A stretch of 54,235 bases of DNA from Rhodopila sp. (GTDB lineage Bacteria; Pseudomonadota; Alphaproteobacteria; Acetobacterales; Acetobacteraceae): contig JARLIN010000332.1 in NCBI GenBank assembly GCA_031291715.1, positions 1 through 54,235 of the forward strand, written 5' to 3'. Both the position numbers and the translations under genes were made by a program. Under the pieces are notes generated by a model. It saw only the letters and a program-made list of their open reading frames with translations, was not told the origin of the DNA and did not search any database. Shown here piece by piece: positions 8,346 to 16,107 of the stretch; the stretch's first letter is position 1, and every line of letters starts with the position of its first letter.

Positions 8346-8657
8346 CGTATGCCTCCTGTTGGGGCTCAACGCTGGTTCACGGCATCGGCCCGTTTGAGCG
8401 TCGGCAGATGCTTACGGCTGCCCACGCGATGTCCACCTCAATGATATCGCAGCCCGTTTGCAACGGGCTTCAGCGTTTGTTGCGTCAGCGTCACTGCCTC
8501 TACCATCCCGGGCGGCTGTTTTCTCCATCGGGACGAAAGAGCCGACGGTGACTGCATTCGACAACACCACCTGGGCCAGCCAATAACAATTGGCATATTT
8601 GGGCCCTGTTGCCGCTGTATCGGTACGACTATACCGTAAGCGGGCAAGAGGGAAAGC
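8346..8657. other. Divergent intergenic region between mop and the molybdate-type ABC operon
   Basis: This 312-bp region must hold both promoters. It contains a stable hairpin AGCCCGTT-TGC-AACGGGCT (8451-8469), a short inverted repeat CCAAT-AACA-ATTGG (8581-8594) and a Mo-box-like 24-mer at 8614-8637. I could not recognise the conserved P3-stem pattern of a moco riboswitch, and no gene is visible. Confidence 0.5.
8614..8637 (+). promoter_or_regulatory. Second candidate Mo-box, upstream of the molybdate-type ABC operon
   Basis: The 24-mer reads CGCTGTATC, six bases, ACTATACCG. Against the symmetric ModE consensus (CGCTATATA-N6-TATATAGCG) the left half matches 7 of 9 and the right half 6 of 9, weaker than the site at 6784. 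It ends 20 bp before the start of the binding-protein gene, where binding would block transcription or translation initiation. The inner inverted repeat CGGTA/TACCG is also visible here. Confidence 0.35.
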
Positions 8658-9632
8658 ATGCTCGGTCGCGTGATCCTGAGTTTGGTGATGTTCTGGTCCC
8701 CGGTCGCGATGGCGGCACAGGTTGTCGACGCGACGGGCTGTGCCGTGCTGATCTCAGATCACATCGCACGTGTCGTACCGGCCGGCCCGCCCGCGGCGGT
8801 ATTGCTGGAAGCTGTCGCGCCCGACCTGATGCTGGGTTGGCCGGGGCCAGTCTCCAACACCGCGCGAGCGATCCTGGCGCCGGATGCGGCGAAGTTGCCG
8901 CAAATTCCCCGGCTGACGGGTCGCGACGATGTCGCGGAGCAGATTGCCGCACTGAAGCCTGACCTGATCATCGACTATGGGACGGTGTCGCCGCGTTATG
9001 TGGAATTGGCGCAGGCCACTCAGCAACGGACCGGCATTCCGACCGTCCTGCTTAATGGATCTCTGACCAAAATTCCAGATGTACTGCGAATGCTAGGCGG
9101 CATCCTGCACCGGGAGGACCGTGCGGAAACATTGGCGCGGTTCGCCGAGGCCGTGTTGGCTCTCCCCGCACCCAATACCCATCCTCGTGTCCTGTACGCG
9201 CGCGGATCGGATGGCCTGATGGTCGCGGCACCGAATACCGATGTGACGGAGGTCTTTTCCCGCCTCGGCTGGCAGGTTGTCGCGCCGGCCGGCCAGGGAA
9301 CGTTCCGATCAGCCAACATAGACGCGATTCGGGAGCTTGATCCCGATATCCTGATCTTCTCCGATCCGGCCATGGGTGAAATCATCAGGCACTCCGACGC
9401 ATGGCGGACGCTGCGTGCGGTGCGCGCGGGACATTCTCTGGTCGCGCCGAGCCTGCCGTTCGGCTGGATGGACGAGCCGCCATCGATCAATCGGCTGATT
9501 GGGCTCGCGTGGCTCGAGGGCCGTGACCCGCTGACACTCGTGGCCCTGTCAAACGCGGTAGTCTATGGCCACGCGCTGACACCCACGGAACTGGCTGGCG
9601 TGCTGGCTGGCGTTCAACCCATTCAACCCTGA
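8658..9632 (+). CDS. ABC transporter substrate-binding protein, BtuF/MolA-like helical-backbone class
   Basis: A 324-residue periplasmic protein with a signal peptide cleaved near AMAAQ. It has the two-lobe architecture of the TroA/BtuF superfamily: an N-terminal lobe with LLEAVAPDLMLGWPG and IAALKPDLIIDYGTV, and a C-terminal lobe with TDVTEVFSRLGWQVV, DAIRELDPDILIFSDP and the WMDEPPSINRLIGLAWL helix typical of siderophore/B12/MolA binders. It is not a ModA-fold protein. It is followed directly by ModB and ModC, so molybdate or tungstate is the probable ligand; H. influenzae MolA sets a precedent for this fold binding molybdate. Iron-chelate binding is the alternative. Confidence 0.85.
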   Translation: MLGRVILSLVMFWSPVAMAAQVVDATGCAVLISDHIARVVPAGPPAAVLLEAVAPDLMLGWPGPVSNTARAILAPDAAKLPQIPRLTGRDDVAEQIAALKPDLIIDYGTVSPRYVELAQATQQRTGIPTVLLNGSLTKIPDVLRMLGGILHREDRAETLARFAEAVLALPAPNTHPRVLYARGSDGLMVAAPNTDVTEVFSRLGWQVVAPAGQGTFRSANIDAIRELDPDILIFSDPAMGEIIRHSDAWRTLRAVRAGHSLVAPSLPFGWMDEPPSINRLIGLAWLEGRDPLTLVALSNAVVYGHALTPTELAGVLAGVQPIQP

Positions 9633-9669
9633 GATACCAAGACGATGCGCCTCCTTCTGTTTCTCCGCA

Positions 9670-10431
9670 TTGGGCTCGTCTGCCTGGCAGCTGCGAAACC
9701 ACGCGCGGTTTTCGTGCCGCGCGGCATCAAGGTCGAATAGGCTGCCTCTTTCCCCGGATGAATGGGAGGCAGTCTGGCTGACGCTGGTCGTCGCCGCGCG
9801 GGCGATCGGCTTCGGTCTGCCTTTGGCCGTCCTCGCCGCATGGGTATTGGCGCGCTATCGCTTTCCCGGCCGAGCATTGCTGAACGCGTTGGTGCATCTG
9901 CCGATGGTGCTGCCACCCGTCGTCACCGGCTGGCTGCTGCTGGTGCTGTTCGGCATCCGCGGCCCGATCGGGATATTATTGAGCGAATGGTTCGGTATCC
10001 GTCTGGTGTTCACGACCGCGGGTGCCAGCCTCGCCTGCGCGGTGATGACGTTCCCCATCATGGTGCGATCCATCCGCCTGTCGTTGGACGCCGTCGATGG
10101 CGGTTTGGAACAGGCCGCGCGTACGTTGGGCGCGGGGTGGCTGGACCGGCTGTTCAACATCACCCTGCCGCTGGCCTCTCCGGGTATCCTGGTTGGCGCG
10201 ATCGTCGCCTATGCGACCTGCCTGGGCGAATTCGGCGCCGTCATCACCTTTGCCGCCAATATCCCCGGCCAGACCCAAACACTGCCGCTGGCGATCTATG
10301 CCGCGCTGCAGGTCCCGGGCGGAGAGGCGAAAGCGGCGGAGTTATCGCTCGTTTCACTGACTTTGGCATTGGTCGGCCTGCTGCTGTCGGAATGGATCGG
10401 CAAGCGATTGAACGTCGTGCTCGGTCGATGA
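9670..10431 (+). CDS. modB: Molybdate ABC transporter permease ModB
   Basis: A single-domain permease of the ModB/CysTW type forming the membrane channel of the molybdate transporter. Homology starts near LSPDEWEAVWLTL; the family loop LPMVLPPVVTGWLLL and the ATPase-coupling motif with LGAGWLDRLFNITLPLASPGILVG are present, followed by the highly conserved LGEFGAVITFAANIPG. The start is uncertain: the only in-frame common start upstream of the homology is a TTG at 9670 without a ribosome binding site. A 31-codon frame (ATG 9645 to TAG 9740) overlaps that start. The stop overlaps the modC start (ATGA). Confidence 0.9.
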   Translation: MGSSAWQLRNHARFSCRAASRSNRLPLSPDEWEAVWLTLVVAARAIGFGLPLAVLAAWVLARYRFPGRALLNALVHLPMVLPPVVTGWLLLVLFGIRGPIGILLSEWFGIRLVFTTAGASLACAVMTFPIMVRSIRLSLDAVDGGLEQAARTLGAGWLDRLFNITLPLASPGILVGAIVAYATCLGEFGAVITFAANIPGQTQTLPLAIYAALQVPGGEAKAAELSLVSLTLALVGLLLSEWIGKRLNVVLGR

Positions 10432-11507
10432 CCTTTTCTCTCTCGCTCCGCCATCGCTTTCCGTCGATCCAGTTGGATATCGCATTCGAGGTCCCCTCCC
10501 CGGGCGTCACGGTGCTGTTCGGCCCGTCGGGGGCCGGCAAATCGACGATCATCAATGCCGCGGCGGGCCTGCTGCGGCCCGATGCCTGCCGGATCGAGGC
10601 TGACGGCAAGGTGCTCGCCGACACCCGTGCCGGGGTCTGGCTGCCGCCGGAGCGGCGGCGGACCGGGCTGGTGTTTCAGGATTCGCGGCTGTTCCCGCAT
10701 ATGTCGGTCGCGACCAATCTGCGCTTCGGCATGCGGCGGGTCGCGCCGGGGGCGATTCGATTCGACGAGATTGTCGATCTGCTCGGTATCGGCGCGCTGC
10801 TGGACCGGCGCCCGCACACACTGTCAGGCGGGGAGCGTCAACGGGTGGCGATCGGGCGGGCGCTACTGGCACAGCCGCATCTGCTGCTGATGGACGAGCC
10901 ACTGGCAAGTCTGGACGCGGCCCGCAAGGCGGAGATCCTGCCGTATCTGACCCGGCTGAAGACGGCACTGAATCTGCCGATTGTCTATGTCACGCATGCG
11001 CTGGACGAGCTCGTTCGCCTTGCCGATTCGATGGTGTTGATCGATGCCGGGCAGGTCGTGGCCCACGGTTCCGTCTCCGAGGTCGCCTCCCGCGCCGATC
11101 TGCCGCTGGCTCGGCGCGACGATGCCGGTGCGTTGTTGCTGTGTCGGGTCGAGGAGAATGACACCAGACGCGAATTGACTAGGCTGGAAGGCGGCGGCGC
11201 GACATTCTGGGTGCCTCTGCTGGACCTGCCGGCTAGGGCTGGATGCCGCATCCGGGTGCCGGCGCGGGAGGTGATCCTTGCCAGCCGGCCACCCGATGCG
11301 ATCAGCCTGCATAACGTCGTGCCAGGAATAGTGCGGCGGATCGCGGACGACGGGTTCCGGCATTCGGTGGTGGTGGAGATCGGATTGCCGAGCGGAGGGC
11401 TTTTGTCGCGGGTTACGCCGGACGCCGTGGTGAGACTGGGGTTGGCACCGGGATCGCCAGTACTGGCGCTGATCAAGTCCACCTCGATCGAGGTGCTGGG
11501 GGACTGA
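10428..11507 (+). CDS. modC: Molybdate ABC transporter ATPase ModC
   Basis: A 359-residue ATPase energising the ModB permease. Walker A GPSGAGKST is at 32-40, the LSGGERQR signature and LLLMDEPLASLD Walker B follow, and the switch His is in VTHALDE. After ~residue 230 comes a regulatory region ending in a Mop/TOBE domain (about 295-359, with SLHNVVPGIV and LIKSTSIEVL), which distinguishes ModC from other importer ATPases and lets it sense molybdate. The ATG at 10428 overlaps the modB stop. Confidence 0.95.
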   Translation: MTFSLSLRHRFPSIQLDIAFEVPSPGVTVLFGPSGAGKSTIINAAAGLLRPDACRIEADGKVLADTRAGVWLPPERRRTGLVFQDSRLFPHMSVATNLRFGMRRVAPGAIRFDEIVDLLGIGALLDRRPHTLSGGERQRVAIGRALLAQPHLLLMDEPLASLDAARKAEILPYLTRLKTALNLPIVYVTHALDELVRLADSMVLIDAGQVVAHGSVSEVASRADLPLARRDDAGALLLCRVEENDTRRELTRLEGGGATFWVPLLDLPARAGCRIRVPAREVILASRPPDAISLHNVVPGIVRRIADDGFRHSVVVEIGLPSGGLLSRVTPDAVVRLGLAPGSPVLALIKSTSIEVLGD

Positions 11508-11511
11508 GGCG

Positions 11512-12069
11512 TCAAGCCTCCAGGGCAGAGTCCCAGTACAGGAAATCGAGCCAGGTCCGATGCAGATTTTCGCGTGAGACGTGCCACTTTGCGGCCTCGT
11601 CGATCTGATGCGGCGTTGGCTCGGCCGGGACGCAGCGCAGGCGCAGGCCGCTCTGTTTCAGGGAGCGGCTGCCTTTGAACAGGTTATCGGCTTGGCAACA
11701 GGTGACGACATTGCTCCAGCTTGTGATGCCGCCCTTGGAGCGTGGTACAATGTGGTCGAACGTGAGATCCTTGGCGGGCAGTGTTTCACCGCAATACTGG
11801 CAACTGAACCGGTCGCGCAGGAATACGTGATAGCGGGTGAAGGCGACCTTGCGACGCTTATGGAACCGCTTCAGCGCGACGACAGATGGGATTGGAAAGG
11901 AGTGCCTCGCCGAGTGTACTTCGACGTCGTAATTGATGACCGGATTGACCCGTTCCTGCAGCACCGCGACCAGGGCATCCTGCCAGGACCAGACGGAGAG
12001 CGGGCCCCAGCTCAATGGCTGCATGTCCGCGTTCAGCACAAGCGTCTGAAGGTTGGGAATGTGGCTCAC
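11512..12069 (-). CDS. HNH endonuclease family protein with altered zinc knuckle
   Basis: A 185-residue HNH protein of the small, solitary type common in alphaproteobacterial chromosomes. The first knuckle CQYC is at 90-93, the catalytic DH at 105-106 in LTFDHIVPRSKGG, and the conserved N at 120. In the second knuckle, where CxxCN is expected, the sequence is CQADN (125-129): Asp replaces the last Cys. The DNA reading is unambiguous there. Function is unknown; neighbours (modC convergent, esterase upstream) give no hint of a restriction or defence role. Confidence 0.85.
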   Translation of the reverse strand: MSHIPNLQTLVLNADMQPLSWGPLSVWSWQDALVAVLQERVNPVINYDVEVHSARHSFPIPSVVALKRFHKRRKVAFTRYHVFLRDRFSCQYCGETLPAKDLTFDHIVPRSKGGITSWSNVVTCCQADNLFKGSRSLKQSGLRLRCVPAEPTPHQIDEAAKWHVSRENLHRTWLDFLYWDSALEA

Positions 12070-12294
12070 AAGCGGCGCCCCGGGCGTGGAGCCGTGTTCA
12101 GCGCGAAAGTGGGAAACTGCAATCCGCCGTCAGGCAAGCGCTACTCCCTCGCATCCGGAGCGCAATACCTGGGCGTTTAGCAATCGTCGAGCCGCCAGAT
12201 ATTGTGCGCCGCCGAAAACCTGGGCGATTTATGACAGAGCGCCACCCGCGCCGCAACCCGCGTTACGAACGTTCCTTGGGTCTTCATTGTTTCG

Positions 12295-12942
12295 TCACGA
12301 AAATCCTCGCTGCAAGGCGAGCGCTCCGAGGGAGATTCCGGTGTCGTCTATGCCGTGACCTAGTCGGGGAATGTAATGCGCATCAACCGGCACCCCCGCC
12401 GCGCGCAGAGCGGACTCGGCATCGTGGGAGCGGGACACGGGGACGACATCGTCGGATTCCCCATGCACGAGTAAAGCAGGAGCGCGGTTGGCCAATTCGG
12501 CCGTCAGACGTTCCGGGGCAATCAGGGCGCCGGAAAATGAGAGGATGGCGCGAGGAGCGGTTGAGCGCCGCAAACCGGTGAACAGAGAGATCATGGCGCC
12601 CTGGCTGAAGCCCATGATCGCATAGGCGTCCGCGGGAAGGTCCAACCGAGCCAACTCGGTGTCGATGAAGCCGTGCAGATAGGGGGCGGCGGTGCGGACG
12701 CCTGCCTCCATGACCGGGGGGGAGCGGTCGGCGACGCTCCACCATTGACGGCCGAAGCCGGACTCGTGGTGGAATGGGGCATGGACCGAGGCGAAGATCG
12801 CGTCCGGGCAGGCGTGCTGCCAAGACGGGGCCAGGTCGATCAGGTCGTAAGCGTCGGCGCCCAGGCCATGGCAGAGGACAACCAAGTGTTTGGGTTTGGA
12901 CTTGGAAGCGGGTCCCCAGTGGATGGCTTCGAGTGTGGGCAT
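12295..12942 (-). CDS. Phospholipase/carboxylesterase family hydrolase
   Basis: A 215-residue alpha/beta hydrolase of the acyl-protein thioesterase/carboxylesterase group (YpfH-like). Visible are VVLCHGLGADAYDL near residue 21, the nucleophile GFSQGA with Ser near 113, the acid in HGESDDVVP, and the His in LGHGID near the C-terminus. The substrate (acyl ester or thioester) is not predictable. The gene is divergent from gluQ, 44 bp between starts, so their promoters must overlap. Confidence 0.88.
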   Translation of the reverse strand: MPTLEAIHWGPASKSKPKHLVVLCHGLGADAYDLIDLAPSWQHACPDAIFASVHAPFHHESGFGRQWWSVADRSPPVMEAGVRTAAPYLHGFIDTELARLDLPADAYAIMGFSQGAMISLFTGLRRSTAPRAILSFSGALIAPERLTAELANRAPALLVHGESDDVVPVSRSHDAESALRAAGVPVDAHYIPRLGHGIDDTGISLGALALQRGFS

Positions 12943-12986
12943 GATGGTGTCTCCCGTTCGCGCGCCGATGCGGTACTCTATGCCGG

Positions 12987-13823
12987 ATGATTATTACACG
13001 CTTCGCCCCCAGCCCGACCGGTTACCTGCATCTGGGTCACGCGTTCTCTGCGTTCAATGCGTGGAAGCGGGCGCGGGAGGCGGGCGGACGGTTCCTTTTG
13101 CGGTTGGAGGATATCGATCCGGGCCGCTGCCGCCCGGATTATGCGGCCGCGATCCAGGAGGACCTGGCGTGGCTGGGGCTGGACTGGGATGGCCCGGTGC
13201 GGGTGCAGTCCGAGCATCTGGGGGATTACCAGGGGGTGCTGGATGGGCTGGCGGAGCGGGGGCTGGTGTATCCGTGTTTCTGCACGCGTGCGGATATCGC
13301 GCGGGAAGTGGCGGCGTCCGCCGCGGCTCCGCATGGACCGGATGGGGCGCCGCAGTATCCCGGCACATGCCGGCGGCTGTCGGTGACGGAACGGGCGGAG
13401 CGTATTGCGGCGGGAGAGCGGTTCGCGGTCCGGCTGGATATGGCGGCAGCGTTCCGGCCGGGGTTGTATTTCGAGGAAGAAGGCGAAGGGCGGATCACCT
13501 GCCATCCCGAACGGTTCGGCGATGTCGTGCTCGCGCGGAAGGACGCCCCGGCGAGCTATCATCTGTGCGTTACGCATGACGACGCGATGCAGGGCGTAAC
13601 GCTGGTGACTCGCGGTGTGGATTTGAAGCCGGCGACGGATTTGCACCGCTTGCTTCAGGCGCTGATGGGATGGTCCACGCCCGTTTACGCTCACCATCGC
13701 CTGCTGACCGACCCCGAGGGGAAGCGACTGGCCAAGCGGGACAAGGCGGCGACGCTGCGATCGCTCCGCGCCGAGGGGGTTTCGGCGCGGGCGGTCATCG
13801 AACGGTTTGGTCAGTCCCAGTAG
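12987..13823 (+). CDS. gluQ: Glutamyl-Q tRNA(Asp) synthetase
   Basis: A truncated glutamyl-tRNA synthetase paralogue that attaches glutamate to queuosine at the wobble position of tRNA(Asp). At 278 residues it has only the catalytic domain and no anticodon-binding domain. The HIGH motif appears as HLGH at 15-18, the zinc-site cysteines as CFC near 94 and the later YPGTC, and the KMSKS equivalent as KRLAKRD near 245. The 3' end overlaps by 13 bp the convergent gene for a His-rich secreted peptide. Confidence 0.94.
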   Translation: MIITRFAPSPTGYLHLGHAFSAFNAWKRAREAGGRFLLRLEDIDPGRCRPDYAAAIQEDLAWLGLDWDGPVRVQSEHLGDYQGVLDGLAERGLVYPCFCTRADIAREVAASAAAPHGPDGAPQYPGTCRRLSVTERAERIAAGERFAVRLDMAAAFRPGLYFEEEGEGRITCHPERFGDVVLARKDAPASYHLCVTHDDAMQGVTLVTRGVDLKPATDLHRLLQALMGWSTPVYAHHRLLTDPEGKRLAKRDKAATLRSLRAEGVSARAVIERFGQSQ

Positions 13824-14011
13824 CGCCAGTGGCCGTGTTCCCAGTGGCGATGATGCCAGTGGTGGCGGTGCCAATAGTAGTCCACATGGGTGACCGGGGG
13901 TTGCGACGGGGCCACATGGACGCCGGCCGCTGACGGAGCAGCCGAGGCGCCACCACTCGTCAGGGCGGTCAGGCCACCGAGAGCGGCGGCCGCGAGAAAT
14001 ATCCAGCGCAT
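13811..14011 (-). CDS. Small secreted His/Trp/Tyr-rich protein
   Basis: A 66-residue protein with a clear signal peptide (hydrophobic residues 3-24, probable cleavage after GASA) and a mature part ending in a cluster of alternating His, Trp, Tyr and Arg (about 43-66). The start at 14011 is fixed by a strong AAGGAGG upstream. No enzyme fold is possible at this size; the His cluster suggests metal binding at the cell surface or in the periplasm, which is inference. Similar short peptides are common in Acetobacteraceae and rhizobia. It overlaps the gluQ 3' end tail to tail. Confidence 0.75.
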   Translation of the reverse strand: MRWIFLAAAALGGLTALTSGGASAAPSAAGVHVAPSQPPVTHVDYYWHRHHWHHRHWEHGHWRYWD

Positions 14012-14241
14012 CGAAAGATCCTCCTTTTCGGGCGCCGGAATGATGGCGACCGAATTCGACCGTACCGAGACAACATCAGGGTATGATCGTGGCGGTGATT
14101 TGCGCTTTGTCATCCAGGATCTCGCGGATCGGCCGGTGGAATTGGCGGGGCGTGCGGGTATTGCAACAACCTGCGGCCCCGCTTTCGGTCTGGCATCTTC
14201 ACGGGGTAGCATGGCTCCAATCGAATACGGAGGGGACCGCC

Positions 14242-15024
14242 ATGGACCAAACGGGGACAGGAAAGATCGCGGCGATCACCGGGGCTGCCTCCGGTATCGG
14301 CCACGCCGCATGCCGCCGGTTGCTGGAAGCCGGCTGGACGGTGTTCGGGCTGGACCTCGCGAAGGACCGGCTGGAATCGGTAGGAGAGGTGTTTTCGGCG
14401 TATCAGGACCGGTTTCGGCCGATGGTCTGCGACGTCGGGGATGCGGCCAGCATCAATGACGTATTTGGCGCCATGGGCGGCAGCCTGAACGCCCTGGTCT
14501 GTTGTGCCGGCGTGCTGCGGACCGCGCTGCTGGAGCACATGGCGGTCGAGGATTTCGACCTTGTGCTGAATACCAACCTGCGGGGCACGTTCCTGTGCGC
14601 GCAGAAGGCGCTGCCTTTGCTGCGGCGGGCGGCGACGCCGGACAATCCGGCGCGCGTCGTACTGCTCTCCTCGATCGCGGCGCTGCGGCCGAAGATCGTC
14701 AGCGGGGCGTATGCGGCATCGAAAGCGGGGGTCAGTCAGCTTTGCCGGGTGATGGCGGCGGAATGGGCGCCGTCCGGCGTGCTGGTGAACGCGCTGGCGC
14801 CGGGGACCGTGGATACGCCGATGGTGCGGGCGGTATCCGATCCGACGAAATCGAAAGGGTACCGGCCGTCCGGGGTGTCTCCGGTCGGGCGGATCGCGCA
14901 GCCGGACGATGTGGTGGATGTGATGATGTTCCTGCTGTCCGACGCGGCCCGGTATGTCACCGGGACGACGATCCCGGTCGATGGCGGCACGCAGGCGGCG
15001 TTCATCCCGTCCGGTTCGCCCTGA
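14242..15024 (+). CDS. Short-chain dehydrogenase/reductase
   Basis: A classical SDR of 260 residues that oxidises or reduces a hydroxyl/carbonyl with NAD(P). The cofactor motif TGAASGIG is at 13-20, the catalytic Ser is in LLSSI (~143), and Tyr 157/Lys 161 are in YAASK. The Asp in the GLDLA segment after beta-2 favours NAD over NADP. The ATG at 14242 is chosen because an AGGGG precedes it and homology starts there. Its stop overlaps the start of the next gene (TGATG), linking it to the polyamine-type transporter. Confidence 0.88.
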   Translation: MDQTGTGKIAAITGAASGIGHAACRRLLEAGWTVFGLDLAKDRLESVGEVFSAYQDRFRPMVCDVGDAASINDVFGAMGGSLNALVCCAGVLRTALLEHMAVEDFDLVLNTNLRGTFLCAQKALPLLRRAATPDNPARVVLLSSIAALRPKIVSGAYAASKAGVSQLCRVMAAEWAPSGVLVNALAPGTVDTPMVRAVSDPTKSKGYRPSGVSPVGRIAQPDDVVDVMMFLLSDAARYVTGTTIPVDGGTQAAFIPSGSP

Positions 15025-16103
15025 TGGTGCGGTGGCTCCTGATCTTCGTCCTTCTGGCCTTGCCAGCCTGGGCGCAGGAGCGGGTCGTCAACATCTACAA
15101 CTGGACCGACTACATCGATCCGTCCGTGCTGGATGATTTCACGAAGGAGACGGGGATCAAGACCCGTTACGACGTGTTCGACAGCCTGGAGACGCTGGAG
15201 GCAAAGCTGCTCGCCGGCCATTCCGGCTATGATATCGTGTTGCCGAGTAACGAGCCGAGTTTCTCGCGGCTGATCCGTGCGGGGGCGTTGGCGACGATCG
15301 ACCGCGCGAAAGTGCCGAACTGGAAAAATCTGGACCCGGCGCTGATGCAGCGTATCGAGTCGTCCGATCCTGGCAACCGGCACGGGGCGATCTATCTGTG
15401 GGGGTCGATCGGGTTGGGAATCAATCCGGATCGTATAAGGGCGCTAGCGCCGGATGCGCCGATGGAGTCCTGGGCGCTGTTGTTGGATCCGGTGTGGGCG
15501 AAGCGGATCGCGCCATGTGGGATCACCATGATGGATTCGGCGATCGATGTGATCCCGTCGGTGCTGCATTATCTCGGTCTCAGTCAGGACAGTTCGTCGC
15601 CGGCGGACCTGGAGGCCGTGTCGAAGGCGCTGATGGCGATACGTCCATTTATTCGTGATTTCGCCAGTGGGGGCGCGCTGGAGGCCTTGGCGACCGGGCA
15701 GACCTGTCTGGCGTTGGATTACTCCGGCGATGTCGATCAGGCGGGAGCTCGGGCGAAGGAAGCCGCGAAAGGTATCAACGTGACGTATGTCCCACCGAAG
15801 GAGGGATCGGAGATCGGCTTCGACATGCTGTCGATTCCGTCCGATGCGCCACACAAAGATTCCGCTCTGGCGTTCATCAATTTCGTGCTGCGGCCGGATA
15901 TCATGGCGCGGATCACCGATGCGACGCGATATCCGAACGCGGTTCCCGCGACCCGGGTGTTGGTGCGCCGCGAGTTGCTGGACGACCCGAACGTATTTCC
16001 GACGGACGCGGTGATGCAGCGGTTTTTTACCATCGGACCGTCGGCGCAGGCGGCGGACCGAGCCCGCACACGGCTTTGGGCTCGCTTCAAGGCAGGTAAT
16101 TGA
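15024..16103 (+). CDS. Polyamine-type ABC transporter substrate-binding protein (PotF/SpuD-like)
   Basis: A 359-residue periplasmic binding protein. The signal peptide ends at PAWAQ (~19). The mature start, VVNIYNWTDYIDPSVLDDF, and the following LETLEAKLLAGHSGYDIVLPS are hallmark PotF/SpuD/SpuE sequences for putrescine or spermidine binders. The start is translationally coupled to the SDR stop. The exact polyamine cannot be read from sequence, and related binding proteins take other amines. Confidence 0.88.
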   Translation: MVRWLLIFVLLALPAWAQERVVNIYNWTDYIDPSVLDDFTKETGIKTRYDVFDSLETLEAKLLAGHSGYDIVLPSNEPSFSRLIRAGALATIDRAKVPNWKNLDPALMQRIESSDPGNRHGAIYLWGSIGLGINPDRIRALAPDAPMESWALLLDPVWAKRIAPCGITMMDSAIDVIPSVLHYLGLSQDSSSPADLEAVSKALMAIRPFIRDFASGGALEALATGQTCLALDYSGDVDQAGARAKEAAKGINVTYVPPKEGSEIGFDMLSIPSDAPHKDSALAFINFVLRPDIMARITDATRYPNAVPATRVLVRRELLDDPNVFPTDAVMQRFFTIGPSAQAADRARTRLWARFKAGN

Positions 16104-16107
16104 AACG

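Noticed and set aside
8346-8657. Molybdenum-cofactor riboswitch in the mop/ABC intergenic region
   Set aside because: Hairpins are present but the conserved moco motif arrangement is not recognisable by eye.
12164-12231. Short direct repeat ACCTGGGCG(A)TTTA upstream of the HNH gene
   Set aside because: Only two copies of about 13 bases in a 225-bp gap; could be chance.
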